Shown piece after piece: positions 51,178-62,500 of a DNA stretch of 64,000 nt. Numbering within the stretch: position 1 is the stretch's first letter; the number at the start of each line of letters is the position of its first letter. Origin of the DNA: Phytoseiulus persimilis (lineage: Eukaryota; Arthropoda; Arachnida; Mesostigmata; Phytoseiidae); the NCBI GenBank assembly GCA_037576195.1, contig CM075101.1, forward strand, positions 51,460,001-51,524,000, written 5' to 3'. The notes beneath the pieces are model-generated. The model searched no databases. It was not told the origin of the DNA and saw nothing but the letters and a program-made list of their open reading frames with translations. A program made the translations under genes and the position numbers.

Positions 51178-51520
51178 TTCGAAGGCACTTTTCATCTGCG
51201 GCGAAGTTCGGAAAGACTCGCCATGTTTTCTAGGGCGTCGAGCTTCCCGTTCAAGAGAAGCTCCTGGAAATATACTGAATGTTGAGCTCGTCGGAGAAGA
51301 GCGAATGTTGTTATGCACAAAGGAAAACTACTGAAGTGGTGAAAATCTATTTAGGAAGGATGTAAATTTATTAAATGGAATTGCAAGATGGCGAACAATT
51401 TCCTCCGGAACCGGCTCCGTTGCAATCCTCAACGCTCAAAGCGTGCTTGGGACTGGTTCCCGGGGAAATTGTTATCGCCTTGCTGTCGAATGGAATAAAC
51501 GAGAATTTTAACAACTCCTA
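51178..51520 (+). other. Probable 3' UTR of the titin/Sallimus gene
   Basis: This noncoding, AT-richer sequence follows the stop codon. An AATAAA hexamer at 51,494-51,499 is the first good polyadenylation signal downstream, so cleavage near 51,510-51,530 is likely. The end is approximate. Confidence 0.5.
51494..51499 (+). terminator. AATAAA polyadenylation signal
   Basis: This canonical hexamer lies 317 bases after the stop codon of the terminal Fn3 exon, in the expected orientation. Confidence 0.5.
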
Positions 51521-52279
51521 TTTTTCTCCAATGTAACTCAATAATATGGTGGACGGGATTGTTCCGATTTGGATCTCGGAGAACTCCAGCCGACACTCGC
51601 GGGGAGAGCAGCACAGTCGCATTCCCTCAGCTCGGCATTCACGTTTGTTATCTCCGAACGCAAACGTGAGAGGGGAGGAGGGAACGGCAGAGTTTGAGTT
51701 CCCTGACTAGTGACCGTTGTTCTACAGCAGTGATTCTCAAAATGGTCGATCTCGCTCGAGCTTGTTCTGGGCTTGATCTGACCATAATTTTCGGGGGCTT
51801 TGCAGTTGATGGCGGCGCCGATCTGATCATACTTTCGGGGGCCATGGAGGTGATTGCGGGGTCGGCGACCGACGCCAAGGCAGGCTCGTGGCCACCTTAG
51901 GGCTGGCAGGTCTATAGGTTGATCCGTTCTTGGGTTGCAGAGAAGTTACGAAATACCACGTCTTTGGATAAACATATTATTGGATGGTCAATCCCACGAA
52001 CATCCTTCAGGCCTCACAATGGCAGTTACCCCACCGTTCTCATGAGACTCCAGAGATGGCGAAATTTCATAGCTTCTCATTCAGAAGATGAAGGGGAGGT
52101 TTCCAGGCTGACGCAGAGCGCGTGAAAGGTAGACGGATGGAAAAAATACGCACATCCTCCATGATACAAATGGAGCAATGGATTGATGAGGTGCGATCTG
52201 TGATCCAGTGCTTCCAAGTTTTAGACTGCTCGGGCCAAGTGTCTCAGAACCAATTTATCTATTGGAAATCGGAAATGTC

Positions 52280-52590
52280 CTACACAACGACGATCTTGAC
52301 AACCAATGAAACTCTATGACCATCAGCGATCTCTGCATGTTCGAATACGAATCGAACAAGCATATTTTTCCTCTCAAGAGAGTCATCGGTTGTCGCCACA
52401 GGAAGCGGTTTTCGGAACGGATCCCGCATTTTTTGTACGACCTGCTCCACTGGTCTCTCTTCAGTCACTTCCCATTGCTCAACGCGATCCTTGATCAGCT
52501 TACTCATTCTGGGTGGATCGACGAATTCGAGCGTCTTGGTTACCATGCGCAGGATAGTCGGATGATCCACTTTGACATGTCCATCAAATC
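52280..52590 (-). pseudogene. Antisense coding-like scrap, unknown family
   Basis: On the minus strand this gives about 100 open codons beginning near GHVKVDHPTILRM. They include charged, helix-forming segments (MSKLIKDRVEQWEV, TDDSLERKNMLVRFVF). The composition is more protein-like than other frames nearby. There is a stop just upstream of the frame and no clear start. It may be a relic of a mobile element or a lost exon. I do not recognise the family. Confidence 0.22.
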
Positions 52591-55327
52591 AATCAATCAC
52601 CGCCAATCTGCTCTCGGCAGATGTCACCCTTAAAGATCTCCCAAGATCAAGCCTAGTCGCGATCCACTCATGATTCCCGCATACAAATGCTTAAGGGTAA
52701 CGCTGCTGGTGAATTCTACGATTTTGAGACTGAAACCAGAGCTTCGCGCGACTGGGAGAAATATGGCACTTGCTCGCTGCTCCACTGAATGAGAAGGCAC
52801 ACGCACGCTGCTCGCGACCGCTCACAAAGACTGATCCGTTAATTTTTGTTCCAGCCGTCTCCACACAGGGGAGAGGATTCGGAGATATCACAGTTCCATA
52901 CCGGGCGCCCTCGGAATCTTATCAACACCGCCCAACTCGTCTTCCTGCTCCATTCTTCGGGATCGGCGAGACGCTGTAGCTTTCGAGAAGACGCCGTCGG
53001 CTCGTCGGGCTCGAAGGAAATCACATGCTTTCGGGTGGATGCCATCTCATTCCAACGAGATAACACTCCAATCTTGGAAGGTTCCGAAAGGTTCTGCTGA
53101 TTCCTCGTAATGGTGATCTAGGCCCAAACGTATCCCACTCGTATTCCCAAGATGATGAGGGAACGCCAACGTTGAGCTCGAGCTAGTTCGGTTAGAACTC
53201 CATTGATGTGGACAAACAGGTGGAGAAAGTAGACGTCCACTCCTCAGCTCTCAAGCAGACCCACTTGCTATATCCTGGCCTCGGTTCTCCGGTCGCTCAC
53301 GATTCCAGTTCCCACCGCTGCTGTTGGGAGTCGGGAGCGAGGGAAACAGGCCCAAGTCAATCACGGGTTGATTCAGTCCTAGCTCTTCTCAATCCAGTCT
53401 TCGACTTACGCGGTGTTTTTGTGTCAGCCCAAAGAGGAATGATTGTTGATTATCGGAGAATTATTATCGTTATTGGAAATATGTGCTTCCACCCTCCGGA
53501 CGATAACTCTGGATAGCATGAGTTCGAATCTCGATACTTCGGGAATAAGTGGTCCAGGTGTTCTGGTTTTCACGACAGGAGAACGTCGCTCCGAAAGAGC
53601 TGTCGCTCAGCACTATAGCTTCCGGGGTTCTCAATAAATGAGGATCACAGGGGGAAGGGAGACACTAGCGTACCGTACAGGAGGGGCGATGGGGCGCTCC
53701 GCCCCGGGCATCAAGGCTGCAGGGGCATCAGGATGTCAGTGACAGTGGGAGTAACGCACTCACACAGTCTGTGAGATAATCCGTCTGATCACTCACGAAA
53801 TGAGCGTTCGGAATAATACCGCGCTGTCAAATAATTTCGATCGTCTCCTGATAAGTCTGGGAGGGGAAGCTCGAGAGCCATTCTCTCTACTTCGCAAACC
53901 TGTGGTCTCAGAACAGCGAGCGCATGCGCGCACCGAATCACCATCTACGCAACATTGAAGAACGCAACGTGAGAACCCGCACACCGCTTAACCCGCGAGA
54001 AAGTTTCTCCGTAGCCACTCTAGTAGTTCCGTCAGAACGCAACTGGGTTAACCTGGTCGTTTCGGGGAGCTACAGAAATTCGAAGCAACGGATGCCATGA
54101 AGAGCTCTCGTGGTTTCATAGTTTGGAGCGTGGAAGCTTCCGCATTCAAATTCCTCATTCGATCTCTGGCGCAATTCCCAGAGAAGTTATCGTGAATCTC
54201 CTGCGGATATGATCGCATCATCCGACGGGTTTTCCACGATCTCTCGATATTGGAGTCGTCTCATGGCTACAAGAATATCCAGATCTCGAGGTCTCCCTTG
54301 CGTATTGTAGTTGAATCACATCCATACACATGAATGTGCAATACATTGGTATCATACTGTTACATCATCTGAGATAGAAGTTTCTCGCGAGCCCGCACGG
54401 GGCATCAGATCGGAGGTCCGCCCCGGGCGTCGTCGAAAGTCGGTACGCTACTGAAGGGGAGGGGGCAGACTTCGCCCACTTTTGAATTTGAAGGACCGTA
54501 TCGACTCCGAAGCCGCCAAACGTTTCGTAAATGTTCTCCCTCGGCGAAAAAACGACTCAGCTTATTGCCACCAAACTCCTTCCCATTGGTCGAAGTCGTA
54601 CAGAGGATATCCTCCTCATTCCTCACGCGCCGCCATGTCCATCGGTCAACTGCGCAACCTTTTTCCCTGTTCGTGCATCGGGCTGTCCGCTGTTGAACCT
54701 CGATGCAGCCTAAAGCAGTCGCCCGAGCTTTGAGAGTCGGATTATCGTTCTCCTGGGAAAACGCCCGGATCGTTCTCCCCTCCGCAGCGCTGATTTCGGT
54801 GTTTCTGCTTGCTTATCCCTGATATCCGGAAGAACTGGAAAATTGGTATGGAGCACCAATCCAGGCCTGTAAAGACTGCGATCGCGCCACCTTCAACCGG
54901 TTCACCTTCCTCTCTCCGTGGAAGCCCTCGCTCTTGCAAAAGCAACGGATCTTCGATGAGGGGGAAAATTTCTGATGGTGTATCCGTGCGAATGTATCAC
55001 AGACTCGCGGTCGTTCCTCGGGTGTTCAGTGCGACTGACCCGAAGTCAAATGCCTCGTCAGAGTGGACGGACACGGTGTGCAGGGAGTCAGATTTCCCAT
55101 AGTTGTCTGACAGGCTACATCCTGGGGCAACGGGATCAGAATCTGGTTCCTCGCATGCGCCCCCTGCCTCGACTCTCCGTCCACGTCGTCAGTATAGAGG
55201 ACATACAGACCCACAGGAAAACAGACGTCGGCGTCACTCTCTGGTCTTAGACATCATTATGTTCGTTTTGGGAATTTAGTTTTTCTCCTAGGAGTCTTAT
55301 CAAGCCCGGCTCCGGTGCCGCTATCGA

Positions 55328-55560
55328 TTGCTCATGCAAACAGATCCACACTCTGACGTCCCGGGGTACGAGTGGAAACCCTCCTCCTTCAGTCTAACAT
55401 CAGGGTCCCTCATCCGCGGGTCCGAGTGTATTATCCGCTCGTAGATTTCCTCGACTGTGACGGGGAAGTGGATTTCCGCCAGAACTGTTACCATGAGCCT
55501 TCACGGCTGGTGTGCATATGAGCGAGTGCCATCATAAAATGGTATTCGCTGAGGAGGATG
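55328..55560 (-). pseudogene. Second antisense coding-like scrap, unknown family
   Basis: A minus-strand frame starting with ATG (55,493-55,495) reads MVTVLAEIHFPVTVEEIYER and continues with a charged stretch for about 58 codons to a stop. Immediately upstream another frame (ILLSEYHFMMALAHMHTSR) also looks protein-like, as if one base had been gained or lost between them. It lies just beyond the 3' end of the LINE copy, on the same strand. The family is not recognised. Confidence 0.2.
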
Positions 55561-55576
55561 CAACCAGTCCGAACTG

Positions 55577-55598
55577 GTTATGGTTATGGTTATTTATT
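55577..55598 (-). repeat. Short hexamer repeat at the LINE 3' end
   Basis: On the minus strand the element ends AATAAATAACC followed by two more ATAACC units. Tandem short repeats at the 3' terminus are typical of I/R-type LINEs that lack a poly(A) tail. Confidence 0.6.
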
Positions 55599-55672
55599 GA
55601 TCCTCCAATGAGATATCTACATTTCCTTTTATATACATATCACATGGAACCCAGTTCCTGGGGCGATTGAGT

Positions 55673-56812
55673 TCAGCAGATCTCTCGGGTTTCATTCTCC
55701 CATTTTTCCAGGGTCATTCTCGTATCCCTCCATGTCTCCTGTCTGCACTCCTCAGTCAGACCCAGTCTTCTAGCGAGTTCTTCCGTCTCGGGTTGATTGG
55801 TGACACATTTCATTAGAATGTGGGAGATGGTTTCAGGCTCCCGTCCGCATCTTGCGCATCGGGTGTCGATTTCCTGGTATTTTGAACGGTGTACTCTACT
55901 CGGTAGCATTCCTGCCCGAGCCAGTGCCATCAGTGCGCTTCCGCGGTCGTTTGTGTACAACCCAAATGGTGTGACACCTCGTTCTTTCCACTCTCGATAT
56001 AGGGTTAGACTTGGTTTGGAGTTCATCGACTCCCTCCATGTCTGAACCATCTCTTCTCTTATCCGCTTCCTAACGGCTATGTTGAAGAATCCGGACTTGG
56101 GTCTCCCATTCTCTCCGTATTCAAGAGGAATGTCCCAGCATGCGTATTTCGTTTTCAAGAGCTTCAGTCTACGAATCGCTTCAGTGTAGGTATTCTCGGT
56201 TGCCATCATGGATAGAATCATCCTCGGTGCGAACTAGCGAATCTTGCTCTGAGCCTCTCTGGCTTCGAAGGTTGACCATCCGAGTTCTCTTAATATGAAG
56301 TCGGAGGCAACCTCGTGTCCTGCGATTCCCATAGCCCATTTGCCTGCCGCGACCTGTGTTTTGTCGAACATGGCCGTCAGCTGCTTCGTCGCCCTTGATG
56401 CTAACGCCGCATTGGCGTATGTCAGTTTGGGCACCCCTGTGGCTTTTCATTGGATCCTTGTAATTTCGAATTGGTTGAAAGTCCACATGGCTTGGGCGTG
56501 TGGTCTCTGCAACGTATTGTGTGCCTCCCTCTTCCACTCTTGTTCTTGCTGGCATAGATAGTTTACTTCGTTGCCTATTTTAATTCCCAGGTATTCGTAA
56601 TGGTCCTGGAATTCGATTCTCTTGCCCTGCACCGTCATTTCTCTTGGCTCTCCCAGTCTATCTGTGTTGAAGATGACGATAGCGCTCTTCGATGGGTTGA
56701 ACGTGAGATCTTTCTCAGTTCCCATCTCTGTGGTGACAGCAAGTAGAATGTTCATCTCCTCGTAGGTGCGCCCTAACAGTACCAGACTCGAACAGTCAGT
56801 TCGAAACCACAC
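55673..56812 (-). pseudogene. LINE ORF2, thumb and C-terminal zinc-knuckle part
   Basis: One minus-strand frame runs from 56,812 to the stop at 55,673, broken by TGA at 56,447-56,449 and TAG at 56,234-56,236. The start gives SSLVLLGRTYEEMN, the residues that usually follow the RT YADD box. Next come the LTFNPSKSAIVIF and YEYLGIKI strands typical of LINE RTs, then AGKWAMGIAGHEV and LGWSTFEAREA. It ends with a Cys-x2-Cys-x8-His-x4-Cys knuckle (CARCGREPETISHILMKC) near 55,810-55,865. The two stops are single-codon changes in an otherwise collinear frame, as expected of an ageing copy. Confidence 0.85.
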
Positions 56813-58010
56813 CTAGTCCATGGGAGTCGGTTCTCCAGTTCTGCTATATATAGCGCAAACAGGATTGGCGACAATGGGCAGCCCTGCCTCAGTCCAATTT
56901 TTGTGCGTAGTCTTGACGATGCGTGATGTCCGTGTTTGACTAAGACACCATTGTATGTGTATATGGCCTTAAGGAGTTGTATCCATCCTTCGTCCATGCC
57001 AAGGTCCGTCAATGTCATCCATAGTTGGTCTCTTGTTATCCTCTCGTATGCTTTGGAGCAGTCCAGGAAACATGCGATCAACCCTTCTCCTCTTTTTCGG
57101 GATAGCTCAATGGCCGACGTGAGAATGAATGGGTTATCCTCCCCGCGTCTGCCCAGTCTGAACCCGTTCTGCATTTCGCCGAGTATTTCTTCCGTCTCGA
57201 TCCATTCGGATATTCTCGCCGCTATTATTTTCGTAAATATCCGATAGAGCACCGTCGATACCGTTCTAGGGCGGTACGTTTCCAGTACCCCTTTTCTGGA
57301 ATTCGATTTTTCGATCATGGACACTCGGCCGTCTCTCCAGTCTACTGGAAACGGTTCTTCTCCGTTTAGGATGGCATTAAATATCCTCGTTAGGTTACTG
57401 ATGCCCTTCCGGTCCAGTTCTTTCAGCACCGTTGCCGGGATTTGGTCTTCCCCGGTCGCGGTCCGACTGGACATCTGTGAGAGGATGTGTTCAACCTCTG
57501 TGTCCGTCGTCGTCATGTCCGAGCACCCACCTAGTACTGGTGGGCTTCTCTCGTGGTCTGCTAGTTCTGCCATCAGGACTTCACATCCGACCTCTGTCAG
57601 GTGCCGTTGTATGTCATCCTCTGCGATTTGATTACCGTCTCGGTTTTTCACCCTTTCTGGCTCCTTGTTCTTTCGGTTGTGGTTCGCAATGTATCTCCAG
57701 AATCTCTTCGCTCTCTCGCTCCTTGGGCCGCTGAGGATTTTCCTACTCATGGCCTCGTAGCGTGCTCTCTCCTCTATGATGAATGCTTCACTCAGGAGTT
57801 TCTGATTGATGTGGAGTTCGGCCATTTTTCGAGCTATCTCGTCTCGGTCCTGTCCCTTCCTTGCTTCCCGAAGCTCCCTGCTCGCCTTTCTTTTGGCTTT
57901 CATGGCTTCTCTGGTGGCTGGTGAGTTGTACATTGCTCTTTTCCTCACTTTGACTTCTCTGGTTGCTTTCTGGATGCCTGCTCTCAGTGCTTCGGTGAGT
58001 GGTAGTCCAC
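56773..58010 (-). pseudogene. LINE ORF2, reverse transcriptase domain (catalytic YADD lost)
   Basis: The minus-strand frame contains an N-terminal basic helical segment and then recognisable RT motifs: TATGEDQIPATVLK, YRPRTVSTVLYRIFTKII, EMQNGFRLGRRGEDN, motif A with the first catalytic Asp (ACFLDCSKAYERI), and motif B (GLRQGCPLSPILFALYIAEL). Motif C should follow about 25 residues later. Instead this frame ends in stop after VRVWYC, and the downstream frame begins TDCSSLVLLG, so no YADD-type motif exists in any frame. The reading frame also differs from that of the endonuclease part, with the change near 58,010. Confidence 0.88.
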
Positions 58011-58820
58011 TCTGCCTCCGCCTCTGGTCTGACGCCTGATAGTTTCAGTTGCTCTGTCGGCGGCAGCCTTTTTGTTCGTGATGCGGATCCGTGGTATGAT
58101 CGACCTGGGTTTTTCCACAGTAACCCGGCACGTCATGATGATGAGGATTTGGTCTTTTATTTGCGTCATCTCCTTCCTTTCATCTACAACCATTTTCTGA
58201 AACGATTTGATAATTTCACCGTTGCAGAGGAAATAGTCTGTTGACGAGTCTTTCCTCGTGTGTTTTCCTTCACACTGATCGACTGAGTTTAGGATTACAA
58301 AGCTATGGTGTTCTTTGAACTCCGGTAGTATTCTCCCCCTCGTATTATTGTAGTCGGCGGATAAGTGAGTGTCGGCATTGAAGTCTCCCCCTATAATTAA
58401 TCCTTTCCCGGTACATTCTTTTTCAATGAATTCGGTTACGGTTCTCATTCGTTTCCTGTTCGACGCTACCGCCGTGTGCGCGCAGTAGATCGATATCATG
58501 ATCCATGGTACTCCCAGCGTCTTCAGCTCGACTGCTATCCAGTCCTCACCCTCCCCTCTTCTCTCGAGGTTCAGGTGGTCTGCGGCGAGGATCCCTACGC
58601 CCCCAAAGGCTTGTCTACCCGTGGGGCCCGATCTGTTGTTCCCGAACCATCTAAAACCTTCCATCCTCGGAGGCTTCTCCTGATTCATAAGCTTGGATTC
58701 ACTTACCATCAGGATGTCCGAGCGCTGGGCTTCCATGATTTCTTCTATAGCCATTGCCCATTTTTTCCTATGGGTTCTGGCTCCGTTCAAGTTGAGGGCC
58801 GAGATGCGTAAGGTTTGTCC
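57984..58820 (-). pseudogene. LINE ORF2, endonuclease/exonuclease/phosphatase domain
   Basis: The minus-strand frame begins near TLRISALNLNGARTHRKKW, the normal start of LINE apurinic-type endonucleases. It continues with DILMVSESK (metal-binding Glu), GGVGILAAD, WIMISIYCAH, IIGGDFNADTH (the GDFNA catalytic motif) and STDYFLCNG. The usual terminal Ser-Asp-His motif reads Lys-Asp-Gln (KDQILIIM), so the catalytic His is missing. The role in the family is to nick genomic DNA and prime reverse transcription. The frame stops at 57,984 after running past the point where the RT frame takes over. Confidence 0.85.
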
Positions 58821-58933
58821 GGTTCCTGCTCTTTCGTCAGCCCGGGGTCTCCCTCGTCCCCTCCTCCTCCGATAAGGATCGACGTTGAGGGTTGCTCCTC
58901 ACCGTGAGGATTTTTCCTCCTCCCGGTGAGCCC

Positions 58934-59542
58934 TCATTGCCCCTTCTCGGAGTTTGCCGCTGTTGTTGCTGCTGTTGCGGTCTTTGTCGTTGAGGTTCCC
59001 CTCAGGCTTCGTTGTGCCGTCCGGGTACCTCCTCTTGACCTCTCCTCGGTCCTCTCTCCTCTTGCGGTCTTCCGGTCTTCCGAATCTGACCCGCTTATTT
59101 TGAGGCGATCCTCCTCTGCTTCGGCTCCTCGAACGATTGTATTCGTCTCGGGCTCTCGATCGGGACCGAGGGTGTTTTCTTCCTGAGGGGTTTTAAGCTC
59201 TGTCCGTCCTCCTTCCCTGATCTCCGGATTCGCCTCCCCTGGATGGCCCAGGTCGGTCGGCATCTCTTCGTTACCCACCTCGGTGCGTACCTCATTTCGA
59301 TTTACGAGTATGCCCACCGGTCTTCCTTCGTCGGCCATGTATTGGAACATGGCTTCGGGGGTTTGGGTTTGTACGCTCACTCCGTACCTCTGCAGCAGTT
59401 CTGTTTTTCTGGCCTCATGGGCCGCCAAACCGGTTTCTCTCCTCAGCTCTAGTTCGTCTGATGAGAGACCGGAGATGGTTGGAATGGAGATGGATGGATG
59501 GATCGAGTTGGAAAAGTATGGTCGGATTGGTCTGGGAATCAC
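58934..59542 (-). pseudogene. LINE ORF1-like C-terminal part
   Basis: A 203-codon minus-strand frame starts inside the last minisatellite unit. It contains a plausible helical segment (DELELRRETGLAAHEARKTE), then a hydrophilic Glu/Arg-rich region and a Thr/Ala-rich tail (TATAATTAAN). It lies immediately upstream of the endonuclease frame on the same strand, where ORF1 belongs. I see no CCHC knuckles or RNA-binding fold, so the assignment rests on position. The N-terminal part seems to be lost at the minisatellite boundary. Confidence 0.45.
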
Positions 59543-62500
59543 CCCTCCAGAGTTGGAAAGTCATGGTCAGATTGGTCTCGGAATCACCCCTCCAGACTTG
59601 AAAAAGTATGGTCAGATTGGTCTCGGAATCACCCCTCCAGAGTTGGAAAGTGATGGTCAGATTGGTCTCGGAATCACCCCGCCAGACTTGAAAAATAATG
59701 GTCAGATTGGTCTCGGAATCACCCCTCCAGAGTTGGAAAGTAATGGTCAGATTAGTCCCGGAATCACCCCGCCAGACTTGGAAAACTATGGTCAGATTGG
59801 TCTTGGAATCACCTCTCCAGACTTGGGAAGTAATGGTCAGATTGGTCTCGGAATCACCCCTCCAGAGTTGAAAAGTAACGGTCAGATTGGTCTCGGAATC
59901 ACCCCTCCACACTTGAAAAAGTATGGTCAGATTGGTCCCAGGATCACCCCTCAAGAGTTGGAAATTAACGGTTAGATTGGTCTCGGAATCACCCCTCCAG
60001 AGTTGGGAAGTAATGGTCAGATTGGTCTCGGAATCACCCCTCCAGAGTAGGAAAGTAATGGTCAGATTGGTCTCGGAATCACCCCTCCAGAGTAGGAAAG
60101 TAATGGTCAGATTGGTCTCGGAATCACCCCTCAAGAGTTGGAAATTAACGGTTAGATTGGTCTCGGAATCACCCCTCCAGAGTTGGGAAGTAATGGTCAG
60201 ATTGGTCTCGGAATCCTCCCTCCAGACTTGGGAAGTAATGGTCAGATTGGTCTCGGAATCACCCCTCCAGACTTGGGGAGTAATGGTTAGATTGGTCCCG
60301 GAATCACCCCTCCCGAGATGGGAAGTAATGGTCATATTGGTCTCGGAATCACCCCTCCAGACTTGAAAAAGTATGGCCAGATTGGTCTCGGAATCACCCC
60401 TCCAGAGTAGGAAAGTAATGATCAGATTGGTCTCGGAATCACCCCGCCAGACTTGAAAAAGTATGGCCAGATTGGTCTCGGAATCATCCCTCCAGAGATA
60501 GGAAGTAATGGTCAGATTGGTCTCAGAATCCTCCCTCCAGACTTGGGAAGTAATGGTCAGATTGGTCTCGGAATCACCCCTCCAGACTTGGGGAGTAATG
60601 GTTAGATTGGTCCCGGAATCACCCCTCCCGAGATGGGAAGTAATGGTCATATTGGTCTCGGAATCACCCCTCCAGACTTGAAAAAGTATGGCCAGATTGG
60701 TCTCGGAATCACCCCTCCAGAGTAGGAAAGTAATGATCAGATTGGTCTCGGAATCACCCCGCCAGACTTGAAAAAGTATGGCCAGATTGGTCTCGGAATC
60801 ATCCCTCCAGAGATGGGAAGTAATGGTCAGATTGGTCTCGGAATAACCCCTCTAGACTTGGAAAAGTATGGTCAGATTGGTCTCGGAATCACCCCTCCAG
60901 AGTAGGAAAGTAATGGTCAGATTGGTCTCGGAATCACCCCTCCAGAGTAGGAAAGTAATGGTCAGATTGGTCTCGGAATCACCCCTCAAGAGTTGGAAAT
61001 TAACGGTTAGATTGGTCTCGGAATCACCCCTCCAGAGTTGGGAAGTAATGGTCAGATTGGTCTCGGAATCCTCCCTCCAGACTTGGGAAGTAATGGTCAG
61101 ATTGGTCTCGGAATCACCCCTCCAGACTTGGGGAGTAATGGTTAGATTGGTCCCGGAATCACCCCTCCCGAGATGGGAAGTAATGGTCATATTGGTCTCG
61201 GAATCACCCCGCCAGACTTGAAAAAGTATGACAAGATTGGTCTCGGAATCACCCCTCCAGAGTAGGAAAGTAATGGTCAGATTGGTCTCAGAATCACCCC
61301 TCTAGACTTGGAAGAGTATGGTCAGATTGGTCTCGGAATCATCCCTCCAGAGATGGGAAGTAATGGTCAGATTGGTCTCGGAATCATCCCTCCAGAGATG
61401 CGAAGTAATGGTCAGATTGGTCTCGGAATAACCCCTCTAGACTTGGAAAAGTATGGTCAGATTGGTCTCGGAATCACCCCTCCAGACTTGGGAAGTAATG
61501 GTCAGGTTGGTCCCGGAATCACCCCGCCAGACTTGAAAAAGTATGGCCAGATTGGTCTCGGAATCATCCCTCCAGAGATGGGAAGTAATGGTCAGATTGG
61601 TCTCAGAATCACCCCTCTAGACTTGGAAGAGTATGGTCAGATTGGTCTCGGAATCATCCCTCCAGAGATGGGAAGTAATGGTCAGATTGGTCTCGGAATC
61701 ATCCCTCCAGAGATGCGAAGTAATGGTCAGATTGGTCTCGGAATAACCCCTCTAGACTTGGAAAAGTATGGTCAGATTGGTCTCGGAATCACCCCTCCAG
61801 ACTTGGGAAGTAATGGTCAGATTGGTCTCAGAATCACCCCTCTAGACTTGGAAGAGTATGGTCAGATTGGTCTCGGAATCATCCCTCCAGAGATGGGAAG
61901 TAATGGTCAGATTGGTCTCGGAATCATCCCTCCAGAGATGGGAAGTAATGGTCAGATTGGTCTCAGAATCACCCCTCTAGACTTGGAAGAGTATGGTCAG
62001 ATTGGTCTCGGAATCATCCCTCCAGAGATGGGAAGTAATGGTCAGATTGGTCTCGGAATCATCCCTCCAGAGATGCGAAGTAATGGTCAGATTGGTCTCG
62101 GAATAACCCCTCTAGACTTGGAAAAGTATGGTCAGATTGGTCTCGGAATCACCCCTCCAGACTTGGGAAGTAATGGTCAGATTGGTCTCAGAATCACCCC
62201 TCTAGACTTGGAAGAGTATGGTCAGATTGGTCTCGGAATCATCCCTCCAGAGATGGGAAGTAATGGTCAGATTGGTCTCGGAATAACCCCTCTAGACTTG
62301 GAAAAGTATGGTCAGATTGGTCTCGGAATCACCCCTCCAGACTTGGGAAGTAATGGTCAGGTTGGTCCCGGAATCACCCCTCCAGAGTTGGGAAGTAATG
62401 GTCAGATTGGTCTCGGAATCACCCCGCCAGACTTGAAAAAGTATGGTCAGATTGGTCTCGGAATCACCCCTCTAGACTTGAAAAAGTATGGTCAGATTAG

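Larger units (their letters stand above)
51521..55576. other. Gene-poor intergenic stretch
   Basis: No convincing gene is visible on either strand. Frames are short (at most about 100 codons) and lack repeat, domain or codon-pattern support. Two antisense scraps (52,280-52,590 and 55,328-55,560) have a more protein-like composition than the rest and are listed separately. Another AATAAA occurs at 53,633-53,638. No tRNA, rRNA or obvious terminal inverted repeats were recognised. Confidence 0.6.
55577..59500 (-). mobile_element. Decayed non-LTR retrotransposon (LINE) with EEP endonuclease and RT
   Basis: In order on the minus strand it has an ORF1-like tail (59,542-58,934), an apurinic-type endonuclease (58,820-57,984), a reverse transcriptase (about 58,010-56,450), a conserved post-RT region with a CCHC knuckle (to 55,673), and a short 3' UTR ending in a hexamer repeat. 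This is the layout of Jockey/I/R1-like LINEs. The GW-S-FEAREA-type motif after the RT resembles sequences I recall labelled as tick transposons, which is the main hint to the host lineage. Lesions include a frame change between endonuclease and RT near 58,010, loss of the YADD box near 56,790, TGA at 56,447-56,449 and TAG at 56,234-56,236. The copy cannot be autonomous. The 5' limit at the minisatellite is approximate. Confidence 0.85.

Noticed and set aside
50985-51520. Protein kinase domain after the last Fn3, as in projectin/twitchin or vertebrate titin
   Set aside because: Only a tail of about 60 residues and a stop follow. No kinase motifs are found in any frame downstream.
53208-53516. 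102-codon + frame in the spacer
   Set aside because: It shows no recognisable motif, start context or protein-like pattern and is within the range expected by chance.
53510-53535. tRNA-like T-arm (GAGTTCGAATCTC)
   Set aside because: No matching acceptor stem, D-arm or anticodon arm could be placed around it.
55577-55598. Telomere-like repeat
   Set aside because: There are only about three hexamer units, and they sit exactly at the LINE 3' end, so they are explained by the element.
59415-60650. 411-codon minus-strand frame across the minisatellite as a real gene
   Set aside because: A 45-bp unit keeps any frame open if a single unit has no stop. The frame runs antisense into the LINE ORF1 region and has no independent support.
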